Of a DNA stretch of 64,000 nt, positions 8,349-16,776 are shown in pieces. Each line of letters opens with the position of its first letter. Within the stretch, counting starts at the first letter, position 1. The notes below the pieces were generated by a model, which was given only the letters and a program-made list of their open reading frames with translations, had not been told where the DNA came from and searched no databases. A program made the position numbers and the translations under genes. Source of the DNA: Bradyrhizobium sp. Ai1a-2 (lineage in GTDB: Bacteria > Pseudomonadota > Alphaproteobacteria > Rhizobiales > Xanthobacteraceae); the NCBI RefSeq assembly GCF_000426245.1, contig NZ_AUEZ01000046.1, positions 1-64,000 of the forward strand, given 5' to 3'.

Positions 8349-9473
8349 TCAGGCGTTCGGCGAAGGCTCGCCGGGCACGGTCAAGAGTTGCGAGCGACGG
8401 ATTCGCTCACGGTGGGCAGTGTAAAGGCCGGAGGCAACGATGAAGGCGGCGCCGGTGATGGTCCAGACGCCGGGCACCTCGCCGAAGATGAAGAAGCCGA
8501 GCAGACTGACCCACAGCAATTGCGTGTAGGAGAACGGCGCCAGCACCGAGGCGTCCGCATAGCGGAAGGCCAGCACCACGATCCACTGGCCGGCAGTCGA
8601 GGCCACGCCGACCAGGATGCCGAGAAGAATGTCGTGCCAGGTCGGCGTGACCCAGGCGAACGGCACCATGACGGTCATGATGGCGAAGCCTGTGATCGCG
8701 GAATAGGTCATCGTGGTGATGGCGGCATCGCGGCCGCTGATCATGCGCGTCATGATCAAGGTCGACGCCCAGCAGAAGGCCGACAGCAGCGGGAAGAACG
8801 CGGCGACGTGGAACGCGCTGGTGCCGGGCCGCAGGATGATGAGGACGCCGATGAGACCGAGCGCGGTCGCGATCCAGCGCCGCAGGCCGACTTTCTCGCC
8901 GAGGAAAACGATCGACAGCGCCGTGACGAACAGCGGCGACACGAAGCCGGTGGCGGAGGCTTCCGCGATCGGGAGGAAGCGCAGGCCCGAGATGAAGAAC
9001 AACGACGAACCGAGCAGCGCTGCGCCACGGAGGAATTGCAGCCCGACGCGACCGGTCCGCAGCGCAAAGAGCGGCGAGCCCGGCAGCATCGCCGGCGACA
9101 TGATCATCGCGAATACGAAGAAGCGGATCCAGGTGATCTCGATCGATGGCAGCGTCGCCGACAGATATTTCGAGGTGACGTCGGACGTGCCGAGGAAAAT
9201 CGTCGACAGCAGGATCAGCGCGATCCCCTTGAACGGCCGGTCGGCACGAGCGGGCGCTTTACGGAAGGCGGATTTCGTTGCAGACGAAGATTTCTTTGCA
9301 GGCAATGGCAACGGAGCGCTGTCCAGCCTGGCGGCTGCGGCGGGGGGCGGTGTCACGGCAATCTCGGAGGCAAAATCCAGCAAATCTGGCGAGGTGTCAG
9401 AGAACTCCAATTGAAGCACAACCACAAGGGCTGAAAACAGGACTCCGATATGCGCGAATGTGCGCGGCAGCAC
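8349..9473 (-). CDS. EamA/DMT-family membrane transporter
   Basis: Up to 374 residues. From about residue 80 there are ten predicted membrane helices in two EamA repeats (FKGIALILLSTIFLGTSDVT... and FFPLLSAFCWASTLIMTRM...), the drug/metabolite exporter fold of RhaT/YdcZ-like proteins. Substrate unknown. The first ~75 residues are Ala/Pro/Lys-rich and unlike the family; the annotated start is a GTG without a good ribosome binding site, so the true start may lie inside this extension. The 162-base gap to the autotransporter shows no shared-operon feature. Confidence 0.8.
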   Translation of the reverse strand: MLPRTFAHIGVLFSALVVVLQLEFSDTSPDLLDFASEIAVTPPPAAAARLDSAPLPLPAKKSSSATKSAFRKAPARADRPFKGIALILLSTIFLGTSDVTSKYLSATLPSIEITWIRFFVFAMIMSPAMLPGSPLFALRTGRVGLQFLRGAALLGSSLFFISGLRFLPIAEASATGFVSPLFVTALSIVFLGEKVGLRRWIATALGLIGVLIILRPGTSAFHVAAFFPLLSAFCWASTLIMTRMISGRDAAITTMTYSAITGFAIMTVMVPFAWVTPTWHDILLGILVGVASTAGQWIVVLAFRYADASVLAPFSYTQLLWVSLLGFFIFGEVPGVWTITGAAFIVASGLYTAHRERIRRSQLLTVPGEPSPNA

Positions 9474-9540
9474 GCCACCGCCACTCGCCGTCGCAGGTGC
9501 AACACTTTGTTAAGAATCGTGTCCGTGACTTTGTTTTTTA

Positions 9541-9600
9541 AGCATGATCCGCTTCAGAAAACCGGTGCCCACTTTTCCGGGATCATGCTCTACAGCATTG
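9541..9600. repeat. GCATGATCC...GGATCATGCTC repeat, short copy
   Basis: AGCATGATCCGCTTCAGAAA, CCGGTGCCC and GGGATCATGCTCTACAGC form a hairpin of the 3666-3790 family. It overlaps the 3-prime end of the leftward aldo/keto reductase gene. Confidence 0.75.
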
Positions 9601-10429
9601 GCAGGCTTCGCGGCTTCGGGCCGCGCGGAAAAGCCCTATCCAGAGCCTCGATCTCGCCGGCACTGAGCACGAGGTCGCCGGCTGCGGCGTTGTCGGCGGC
9701 GTGCGCGTCACTCGACGCTTTGGGAATCGCGAACACGGAAGCCGCACGCGTGAGGAAGGCCAGCGCGACCTGGCGTGGCGTGGCGTTGTGCGCCTCGGCG
9801 ATCTTCTGCAACACCTCGCCGCCCTTGCTCCGCGGCGAGGGAAAATCATTATGGCCGAACGGCGAGTAGGCGACGACCGCGACGCCATGCTTCTCGCACC
9901 AGGGGATCACCGCATGCTCGATCGCGCGCTCCTGCAGGTGATAGAGCACCTGGTTGCAGGCGATCCTGCCCTTGCTCGAGACTTCCAGGATCTCGCCGAG
10001 ATCATCGGCGTCGAAATTGCTGACGCCCCAGGACCGTATTTTCCCGGAGGCGACCAGTTCCTCGAACGCCGCAACGGTGTCTTGCAGCGGATAGGACCCG
10101 CGCCAGTGCAGCAGATAGCAGTCGAGCCGGTCGGTCTTCAGCCGCTTCAGCGAGCGCTCGCAGGCGGCGATGGTGCCGCGGCGCGAGGCGTTGCTGGGCA
10201 GCACCTTTGAAACCAGGAACAATTCGTCACGCCGGCCTTGTATCGCATCAGCGATCACGAGTTCGGCGTCGCCATACATCTCTGCAGTGTCGATGTGGGT
10301 CATGCCGAGCTCGATGCCACGGCGCAGCGCCGCCACCGCCGCCTTGCGGTCGCCGCGGTCGAGATACCAGGTGCCCTGCCCGATCACGGAGACATTGGGG
10401 CCATGGTGGCCAAATTTTTTGGTGCGCAT
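9590..10429 (-). CDS. Aldo/keto reductase
   Basis: A 279-residue NAD(P)H-dependent TIM-barrel oxidoreductase. The start MRTKKFGHHGPNVSVIGQGT is the usual family N-terminus; the open frame upstream is not conserved-looking. The catalytic tetrad is visible: Asp and Tyr in HIDTAEMYG, Lys in FLVSKV, His in YLLHWRG. The cofactor segment AVVAYSPFGHNDFPSP and the late FAIPKASSDAHAADN fit a small AKR (about 280 residues). Substrate unknown. It reads toward the repeat at 9541 and is separated from the upstream aldehyde dehydrogenase by 111 bases. Confidence 0.9.
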   Translation of the reverse strand: MRTKKFGHHGPNVSVIGQGTWYLDRGDRKAAVAALRRGIELGMTHIDTAEMYGDAELVIADAIQGRRDELFLVSKVLPSNASRRGTIAACERSLKRLKTDRLDCYLLHWRGSYPLQDTVAAFEELVASGKIRSWGVSNFDADDLGEILEVSSKGRIACNQVLYHLQERAIEHAVIPWCEKHGVAVVAYSPFGHNDFPSPRSKGGEVLQKIAEAHNATPRQVALAFLTRAASVFAIPKASSDAHAADNAAAGDLVLSAGEIEALDRAFPRGPKPRSLPML

Positions 10430-10540
10430 GATCGCCTCGTTCGTCCAGGTGCCGCGGAGCGCGGACCTTAGACGAAACCGACGGCGATGTCGCGGCGGAA
10501 GCGGAGGACCTTCCGCCGCGATCACCAACCTCTCACGCCA

Positions 10541-12028
10541 TCAGACGTTGAGGTTCATCCAGACCGCCTTGGGCTCGGTGAAATTGTCGATCGCGGCGGT
10601 GCCGTGCTCGCGGCCGAGGCCGGAATCGCGCTCGCCGCCCCAGGGCAGCCGCACGTCGGTGTAGCCATAGGTGTTGATCCACACCGTGCCGGCCCGCGCA
10701 CGCTTGGCGAAGCGCTGCACGCGGCCGATGTCGCTGCTCCAGACGCCGGCGGCGAGGCTGTAGGCCGTGCCGTTGGCGATCCTCAGCGCATCCGCCTCAT
10801 CCTTGAACTTGATGACGCTGACGACGGGACCAAAGATCTCCTCCTGCGAGATCCGCATCTCGTGCTTCACATTGGCGAACACGGCGGGGCTGATGAAATA
10901 GCCGCGATCGCCGACATGCTCGCCGCCGGTCACGAGCAGCGCGCCTTCCTGCTTGCCGATGTCGACATAGTCGAGAATGGTCTTCATCTGCTTGTCGGAA
11001 ATCACCGGTCCGAGCGTCGTGGCGCGGTCCTGGGGATCGCCGATGCGCAGTGCGCTCGCACGTGCGGCCAAGCGCTCCACCACCTCGTCATAGACGCTCT
11101 CCTGCACCAGCACGCGCGAACCGGCCGAGCAGACCTGTCCGGCGTTGAAGAAGATGCCCGCGGCGGCCGCTTTCGATGCAGCATCGAGGTTCGCGTCGTC
11201 GAAAATCACATTGGCCGACTTGCCGCCGAGCTCCAGCGATACCCGTTTGAAATTGCCGGCCGCGCCGCGCATGATTCCGCGCCCGACACCGGGCGAGCCC
11301 GTGAACGTGACCTTGTCGACATCAGGGTGATTGACCAGCGCCTCGCCGGCGATACGGCCCGGTCCGGTGACGATGTTGAGCACGCCGCGCGGCAGGCCGG
11401 CTTCAAGCGCGAGCTCGCCGATCCGAAGCGCCGACAGCGAGGTCAGCTCGGCCGGCTTCATGACGACGGTGCAGCCGCACGCCAGCGCCGGCGCGAGCTT
11501 CCACATGCCGACCATCAGCGGAAAATTCCAGGGCACGATCGCCGCCACCACGCCGACCGGCTCGCGGACGGTGTAGGTCAGCGCATCGTCGCGGGTGTTC
11601 ACGACGTCGCCGCCGATCTTGTCGGCCCAGCCGGCGTAATAGGTCAGCGTGTCGATCGCCGCCGGAAAATCCTGCCGCAGCACGGCCGCGATCGGCTTGC
11701 CGGCATCGAGGCTTTCGAGCTCGACGATCTCCTCGGCATGCTGTTTCAAGAGCTCGGCCCATTTCAAGAGGATGTGGCCACGCTCGGCGGCGCGCATGGT
11801 GCGCCACGGTCCCTCGAAAGCGCGGCGCGCGGCGGCAACGGCGCGGTCGACATCCGCCGCTCCGCCTTCCGAGATCGTCGCGATCACTTCCTCGGTCGCG
11901 GGGTTGAGAGACTTGAATGTGCGCCCGGAGACGGCCGGGACGCGGGCGCCATCGATCAGCAGCAACTCGTCCCTGAGCGCGGAACGGCCGGGAGCCTCCC
12001 GCGCATAGTCATATGCAATCGACATCAT
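10541..12028 (-). CDS. NAD(P)-dependent aldehyde dehydrogenase
   Basis: A 495-residue ALDH-superfamily enzyme. The start at 12028 (MMSIAYDYAREAPGR) follows AGGAGGAAAT. Key segments: cofactor-binding VPWNFPLMVGMWKLAPALA, FTGSPGVGRGIM, catalytic Glu in SLELGGKSANVIFDD, catalytic Cys in NAGQVCSAGSRVLVQ and the late EEIFGPVVSVIKF. This pattern resembles betaine-aldehyde or aromatic/aliphatic aldehyde dehydrogenases; the exact substrate is not determined. It is divergent from the ModE-like regulator at 12142, which probably controls it. Confidence 0.92.
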   Translation of the reverse strand: MMSIAYDYAREAPGRSALRDELLLIDGARVPAVSGRTFKSLNPATEEVIATISEGGAADVDRAVAAARRAFEGPWRTMRAAERGHILLKWAELLKQHAEEIVELESLDAGKPIAAVLRQDFPAAIDTLTYYAGWADKIGGDVVNTRDDALTYTVREPVGVVAAIVPWNFPLMVGMWKLAPALACGCTVVMKPAELTSLSALRIGELALEAGLPRGVLNIVTGPGRIAGEALVNHPDVDKVTFTGSPGVGRGIMRGAAGNFKRVSLELGGKSANVIFDDANLDAASKAAAAGIFFNAGQVCSAGSRVLVQESVYDEVVERLAARASALRIGDPQDRATTLGPVISDKQMKTILDYVDIGKQEGALLVTGGEHVGDRGYFISPAVFANVKHEMRISQEEIFGPVVSVIKFKDEADALRIANGTAYSLAAGVWSSDIGRVQRFAKRARAGTVWINTYGYTDVRLPWGGERDSGLGREHGTAAIDNFTEPKAVWMNLNV

Positions 12029-12052
12029 ATTTCCTCCTGTCTGGTATACCAA

Positions 12053-12141
12053 AGCTAAGAGGATATGCCGTGCAGTAAATATGATATCTTCTGCCGATGA
12101 CTAACGATAATATGAATTCAATTTCATAAGAGGATACGCCG
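12053..12141. promoter_or_regulatory. Divergent control region with direct and inverted repeats
   Basis: This AT-rich 89-base gap separates the divergent aldehyde dehydrogenase and regulator genes. It holds a near-exact direct repeat, TAAGAGGATATGCCG at 12056-12070 and TAAGAGGATACGCCG at 12127-12141, the second overlapping the regulator's ribosome binding site. An inverted repeat, TATGAA-N6-TTCATA, lies at 12111-12128. These are candidate operators for the adjacent regulator; binding is inferred from position only. Confidence 0.45.
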
Positions 12142-13227
12142 ATGCTGCACATCGAAATCGAGACCATCTGGCGATTTCACCGCGAAGGCAGCCCGCAGAC
12201 GGCGGTGGTGCTGCTCGGCATCCTCAACGAGATCCGCAAGACCGGGAAAATCTCCAGTGCGGCCAATGACGCGCATCTCTCCTATCGCCACGTCTGGAAC
12301 CTGATCGACCAATGGTCGGAGTTCTTCGGCGTGCCGCTGGTGGAGACCCAGCGCGGCAAGGGCTCGAAGCTGACGCCGTTCGGCGAGAAGCTGGTCTGGG
12401 CCGGCGAGCGCATGCAGGCTCGCCTCGGCCCGCAACTCGAAAACCTCGCGCAGGAACTGGCCACGGAGATCAAGCCGTTCCTGCACCAGCGTCCCTCGGT
12501 GATCCGCGTTCATGCCAGCCACGGCTTTGCCGTCTCCAAGCTGCGTGAATTCCTCGACCGCGAGCCCGGCATGGGTGTCGACCTCCGCTATGTCAGCAAC
12601 CAGAACTCGCTGGTCTCGCTGGCGCAGGGCGCCTGCGACCTCTCCGGCGTGCACCTGCCGCACGGCGAATTGCGCGCGCAAGGCATCAAGGCGTGCCGCG
12701 AATGGCTCGATCCGCGCGAGGACCGCGTGATCAATTTCGTCACGCGCGAAATGGGCCTCATGGTCAAGCGCGGCAATCCGCTCAAGCTCAACTCACTGAA
12801 GGATCTGGTCGATCGCAAGGCGCGCTTCGTCAATCGCGATCACGATTCAGGCACCAGGCAGCTCTTCGATCAGCTCCTGGCGCTGCACCGGATTCCTGAA
12901 AGCCGGATCAACGGCGCGCAGCAGATGGAGTTCACCCATGCCGCCGTTGCCGCCTATGTCGCCAGCGGCATGGCGGATGCGAGCTTCGGCGTGGAAGCGG
13001 CCGCCCGTCAATTCGGCCTCGATTTCATCCGGCTGCTTACGGAAGACTATTTCTTCGTCTGCAAGAAGGCGTTCCTTGAAACAGAGCCGATGCAGCGCGT
13101 GCTTGAGATCATGAAGAGCCGCAACTTCCATGAAGCGATCGACGCCCTTCCCGGCTACGTTGCCTCCGAAACCGGCAAGGTCAGCGGCGTGAAGGATTTC
13201 CTGGAGCGGATGCACAGCGATCGCTGA
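12142..13227 (+). CDS. ModE-like winged-helix regulator with periplasmic-binding-protein-like sensor domain
   Basis: 361 residues. Residues ~1-110 are a LysR/ModE-type winged helix (LGILNEIRKTGKISSAANDA, HLSYRHVWNLIDQW, TPFGEKLV). Residues ~125-350 form a binding domain of the PBP_like/COG1910 kind (VIRVHASHGFAVSKLREFL, FVNRDHDSGTRQLFDQLL, GMADASFGVEAAARQFGLDF). This is a one-component regulator combining a ModE-type DNA-binding head with a molybdate-binding-protein-like sensor rather than the usual TOBE domains. The ligand could be molybdate or a small organic anion. It is transcribed away from the aldehyde dehydrogenase and is followed by a glutamine amidotransferase. The ATG at 12142 follows AAGAGG. 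Confidence 0.8.
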   Translation: MLHIEIETIWRFHREGSPQTAVVLLGILNEIRKTGKISSAANDAHLSYRHVWNLIDQWSEFFGVPLVETQRGKGSKLTPFGEKLVWAGERMQARLGPQLENLAQELATEIKPFLHQRPSVIRVHASHGFAVSKLREFLDREPGMGVDLRYVSNQNSLVSLAQGACDLSGVHLPHGELRAQGIKACREWLDPREDRVINFVTREMGLMVKRGNPLKLNSLKDLVDRKARFVNRDHDSGTRQLFDQLLALHRIPESRINGAQQMEFTHAAVAAYVASGMADASFGVEAAARQFGLDFIRLLTEDYFFVCKKAFLETEPMQRVLEIMKSRNFHEAIDALPGYVASETGKVSGVKDFLERMHSDR

Positions 13228-13266
13228 GGCATACCTCCCGTTCGCTGGACTCCTCCGGCCCGGATA

Positions 13267-13290
13267 CGTTATATTTGTGATTACATAACG
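13267..13290. promoter_or_regulatory. AT-rich inverted repeat before the amidotransferase gene
   Basis: CGTTAT (13267-13272) and ATAACG (13285-13290) are perfect 6-bp arms around TTGTGATTAC. It lies 18 bases before the ATG at 13308. It may be an operator overlapping the promoter; the TGTgatTACA core resembles GntR-type half-sites, but no GntR gene is nearby. Confidence 0.35.
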
Positions 13291-13307
13291 CGTACTCGGA
13301 TTCCCGG

Positions 13308-14054
13308 ATGTTTCGACAGCGTCGTTCCGCCATCGCCATACGCCATGTGGCTTTCGAGGATTTGGGGCTCCTTGCCCCGATCATGGAGCGCGAAGGCTGG
13401 AGCGTGTCGTTCTGTGATGCACCGGTCGACGACCTCTCGGATCGATCGATCAGGAACGCCGAGCTCCTGATCGTGCTGGGCGGGCCGATCGGAGTCTACG
13501 AGGCCGACAACTACCCGTTCCTGAACGCCGAACTTGCGCTGCTCGAGCACCGGCTGCAGCGCGATCTGCCGACGCTCGGGATCTGCCTCGGCGCCCAGCT
13601 GATGGCACGCGCGCTCGGCAGCCGGATGTTCGCCGGCCCCGCCAAGGAGATCGGCTGGGGGACCATCGACCTTACGCCTGAGGGCGTGTCGTCCTGCCTG
13701 CGCCGCCTCGGGAAAGATCCGACCGTGCTGCACTGGCACGGCGACACCTTCGACCTTCCGCAGCAAGCCTCAAGGCTCGCCTCGAACGCCAATTACGAGA
13801 ACCAGGCCTTCGCCTACCGGCAGAACGCTCTCGCGCTCCAATTCCATCTCGAGGCGGACCCGCGCCAGTTGGAAGAATGGTATGTCGGCCACGCGGTCGA
13901 ATTGTCGGCGGCGAAGATATCGATCCCTGACCTCAGGGCCACAACGCTGAAGCTTTCGAAGACCGTCGCCGCGCAAGCTGAGCAGGTCTTCACCGAGTGG
14001 CTGCACGGCATCCCGCAAGCCGGCGTCACGCTTCAATCCGGCGCGAGCGCATAA
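13308..14054 (+). CDS. Class I glutamine amidotransferase domain protein
   Basis: A 248-residue stand-alone GATase1 protein of the GuaA-like type. The nucleophile Cys is in TLGICLGAQLMARALG (near residue 95), the oxyanion region is LLIVLGGPIGVYEADNYPFL, and the catalytic His is in ALQFHLEADPRQLEEW. TVLHWHGDTFDLP is the usual loop of this subgroup. It probably hydrolyses glutamine or a gamma-glutamyl compound; no synthase partner is fused. It is 48 bases upstream of an aldehyde dehydrogenase on the same strand, so the pair may act in one catabolic route such as gamma-glutamylated amine breakdown, but this is an inference from neighbourhood. Confidence 0.82.
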   Translation: MFRQRRSAIAIRHVAFEDLGLLAPIMEREGWSVSFCDAPVDDLSDRSIRNAELLIVLGGPIGVYEADNYPFLNAELALLEHRLQRDLPTLGICLGAQLMARALGSRMFAGPAKEIGWGTIDLTPEGVSSCLRRLGKDPTVLHWHGDTFDLPQQASRLASNANYENQAFAYRQNALALQFHLEADPRQLEEWYVGHAVELSAAKISIPDLRATTLKLSKTVAAQAEQVFTEWLHGIPQAGVTLQSGASA

Positions 14055-14102
14055 CGCGCCAGCTTCCGCACGTCTTGCCGCCAAGAACAACAGGGAACCA
14101 CC

Positions 14103-15530
14103 ATGGCAAACTATCCCGAGATCGAGCTCTATATCGACGGCCGCTGGAAACGCTGCAGCGGGCAGCCTGTCATCAATCCTGCCGACGAAACCACGCTCGG
14201 CACGGTGCCCACGGCGACGCGAGCCGATCTCGACGACGCGCTGGACGCCGCCGAGAAAGGATTTGCGATCTGGCGCAAGACGGCGCCGCTCAAGCGCGCG
14301 CAGATCATCCTGAGGGCAGCCGCCCTCATTCGCGAACGCATCAATGAGATGGCTGTCGCGATGACGCTCGAGCAGGGAAAGCCGATCGAGCAGGCAAGGC
14401 TGGAAATCCTGCGGGGTTGCGACATCATCGAATGGGATGCAACGGAAGGACAGCGGCTCTACGGTCGCGTGATCCCAAGCGAGCCCGGAATGCGGCACAC
14501 CGTGCTGCGGCAGCCGATCGGTCCGGTAGCAGCATTCTCGCCCTGGAATTTTCCGATGAGCTCGCCGGCGCGCAAGGTCGCCGGTGCGCTGTCGTCGGGA
14601 TGCTCGATCATTCTCAAGGCGTCCGAGGAGACGCCGGCCGGCGCCGTCCAGCTCGTGCGCGCCTTCCACGATGCGGGCCTGCCCGCGGGCGTGCTGAACC
14701 TCGTTTTCGGCAATCCGGCGGAGATATCAGACTATCTGATCCCGCAATCGCGCATCCGGCTGGTGACGTTCACGGGCTCGATCCCGGTCGGCAAACATCT
14801 GGCCGCGATGGCAGGAACTCACATGAAGCCGGCCATCATGGAGCTGGGCGGCCATGCGCCCGTGATCGTCTGCGACGACGTCGATCCGGTTGCGACGGCC
14901 GCGACCTCGGTGATCGGCAAGTCGCGCAATGCAGGACAGGTCTGCGTCGCGCCGACGCGCTTCTTCGTCCAGGAATCGATCTACGATCGATTTGCCAAAG
15001 CCTTTGCCGAGAAAGCGAGCGCGCTGAAAATCGGCAACGGATTGGGCCCGTCGAACCAGATGGGACCGCTCGCCAACTCGCGGCGGATCGATGCGATGGA
15101 AACGCTGGTTGCCGACGCCAAGGCCAAAGGTGCGCGCGTGCTTGCGGGCGGACACCGATTGGGCAATCGCGGTTACTATTTTCCGCTCACGGTGCTCGCC
15201 GACGTGCCCGACGACGCCCGCGCCATGAACGAGGAGCCGTTCGGTCCCCTCGCCCTCGTCAACCCTGTCAAGACGCTCGACGAAGCCATCGAGAAAGCCA
15301 ATTCCCTGCCCTACGGTCTCGCGGCCTACGCATTCACCCGTTCGGCTGAGAACGCCGAGCGTCTTGCCGATGGCATCGAGGCCGGAAACCTCTCGATCAA
15401 CCACTTCGTGGCGTCGGTCGCCGAAACACCCTTCGGCGGCGTCAAGGAGAGCGGCTACGGGCGCGAGGGCGGCACCGAAGGCCTGCAGTGCTACACGGTG
15501 GTCAAGAACGTCTCGCACAAGACGGGCTGA
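14103..15530 (+). CDS. NAD(P)-dependent aldehyde dehydrogenase, succinate-semialdehyde-dehydrogenase-like
   Basis: 475 residues with FSPWNFPMSSPARKVAGALS, FTGSIPVGKHLA, catalytic Glu in IMELGGHAPVIVCDD and catalytic Cys in NAGQVCVAPTRFFVQ. MTLEQGKP, EEPFGPLALVNPV and YGREGGTEGLQCY are the patterns I associate with GabD-type succinate semialdehyde dehydrogenases, so oxidation of a semialdehyde carboxylic acid is likely. The ATG at 14103 follows AACAGGGAACCACC. It forms a probable two-gene operon with the glutamine amidotransferase. Substrate assignment is tentative. Confidence 0.88.
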   Translation: MANYPEIELYIDGRWKRCSGQPVINPADETTLGTVPTATRADLDDALDAAEKGFAIWRKTAPLKRAQIILRAAALIRERINEMAVAMTLEQGKPIEQARLEILRGCDIIEWDATEGQRLYGRVIPSEPGMRHTVLRQPIGPVAAFSPWNFPMSSPARKVAGALSSGCSIILKASEETPAGAVQLVRAFHDAGLPAGVLNLVFGNPAEISDYLIPQSRIRLVTFTGSIPVGKHLAAMAGTHMKPAIMELGGHAPVIVCDDVDPVATAATSVIGKSRNAGQVCVAPTRFFVQESIYDRFAKAFAEKASALKIGNGLGPSNQMGPLANSRRIDAMETLVADAKAKGARVLAGGHRLGNRGYYFPLTVLADVPDDARAMNEEPFGPLALVNPVKTLDEAIEKANSLPYGLAAYAFTRSAENAERLADGIEAGNLSINHFVASVAETPFGGVKESGYGREGGTEGLQCYTVVKNVSHKTG

Positions 15531-15847
15531 TCGGTCGCTCCTTGGATGCAACGATCTCAGGTCCGGACGATGGGACCGGACTTCGGTCAGCTTCGCTTCC
15601 AGGCATTCTTCGAAGGAGCGCTCAAGCTAATCGTCGGATGGGGTTGAGAGCACAAGAACGACGACTTCAAACAGACGAACGAACGCCCCTGCCGTTGTTG
15701 CACCGCCGGCCCCGATACTCGCTGACTGCTTCCTGCCGATATGATAGGCTGATGCTCGTTGTCGAGGAGAATGGATGCCATGGTATGTGGCTCCCTGTTG
15801 CGGGGCGAGATGAAATAGGCGGCTAGGCCACACGATGGGAGGAAACG
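15531..15847. other. Intergenic region, no gene seen
   Basis: The short frames here lack protein character. The only structure noted is a small stem, GTCCGG (15561-15566) with CCGGAC (15576-15581), 30 bases after the aldehyde dehydrogenase stop. It could be a weak terminator but no T-run follows. GGGAGGAAACG just before 15848 is the ribosome binding site of the next gene. Confidence 0.5.
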
Positions 15848-16279
15848 ATGACCATCGAAAGCATTCTGAGGCGGAAGGGCACCGAGGTCACAACAATAGC
15901 TCCGGACGCCAGCATCAAGAGGGCAGCAGACTGGCTCCGCGCAAAGAATATTGGCGCCCTCGTGGTGACGAGTGAGAACTCAGTTCTCGGCCTGATTTCC
16001 GAACGTGAAATCGTTCACGCATTTTCTCGCTATGGCGAGACAGCCGGGACGATGCTTGTGAAGGAAATCATGCAGTGCGGTGTGACCACCGTGTCTCCGG
16101 ACGAGAGTGTCAATCGCGCGATGAAGCTGATGACGCACCACCGCGTTCGCCACATGCCGGTACTGCGCGGCGGCAAGCTGGTCGGTATCGTCAGCATCGG
16201 CGATGTCGTCAAAGATCGACTTGAGAATCTGGAGCTTGAGACGAACATCCTGCGCGATGTCTACAAAGCCGCGCGTTGA
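15848..16279 (+). CDS. Tandem CBS-domain protein
   Basis: 143 residues made almost wholly of two CBS motifs: ~8-62 (IAPDASIKRAADWLRAKNIG...GLISEREIVHAF) and ~75-130 (TVSPDESVNRAMKLMTHHRV...LVGIVSIGDVVKDRL). Such stand-alone Bateman modules bind adenine nucleotides and act as soluble regulators of partners that cannot be named here. It has a good GGGAGGAAACG ribosome binding site and is monocistronic. Confidence 0.9.
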   Translation: MTIESILRRKGTEVTTIAPDASIKRAADWLRAKNIGALVVTSENSVLGLISEREIVHAFSRYGETAGTMLVKEIMQCGVTTVSPDESVNRAMKLMTHHRVRHMPVLRGGKLVGIVSIGDVVKDRLENLELETNILRDVYKAAR

Positions 16280-16776
16280 CGGTTCCGGCGCCGCTCATAG
16301 GCCCGCTGCCAATCGTCGTGCTCGCGTTCATATGGACGTTGCCGGCCCCGCCGCCTTGGCGCCGTGATCAAAAGTACTTCCTAAGACTTTCGACAATGTC
16401 GAGACGTCGGAGGCTGGAAAGCTCAATGGTTGCATTGCGCAGTGCAACATTCCGTGCACGGGCGCTTCCCACCGGCCGCTGCAGGTTCCACGACCTTAGA
16501 GCATCAGTCAGGCGTCAGCGTCGCGCTGTCGCTTAGCATCTCGAAAAAATGCAATCGTTCGCTTTTGGTAGACGCGCAAAGCCGGTTTACGCGATCCTCA
16601 CGCAACGCTGGTCAGTTTCGCCAGATGAAAATCCTGCATCAGCAAATCGCAGGGATTTCACTTCCATCGATGCTTAGTCCGAAGCTAGAGACCCGAGGCC
16701 AAGAAAATCCTCAACAGGAAATGCCCGCGGCATTCTTAAGCGACGTGACTGCGTGTTGGATCGAAGGGAAACAGAG
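16280..16776. other. 497-base gap, no gene recognised
   Basis: The frames across this gap are short and biased toward Arg, Ser and Pro, with no domain or membrane pattern worth reporting. The part from about 16540 is less GC-rich and probably carries the promoter of the dehydrogenase operon that begins at 16777. No inverted repeat of note was found. Confidence 0.45.

Noticed and set aside
6802..8424. 540-codon open frame antisense to the autotransporter (+ strand)
   Set aside because: It is the mirror of a repetitive, GC-skewed gene; the translation is a Pro/Ala/Thr string with no domain or ribosome binding site, while the minus-strand product has a signal peptide and beta-barrel.
10487..12058. 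523-codon open frame antisense to the aldehyde dehydrogenase
   Set aside because: Asp/Arg/His-rich shadow of a high-GC gene; the minus strand has all ALDH catalytic motifs.
16276..16536. 86-codon frame following the CBS-domain gene
   Set aside because: Starts inside the CBS stop region without a ribosome binding site, and the product is Arg/Pro-rich without motif or membrane pattern.
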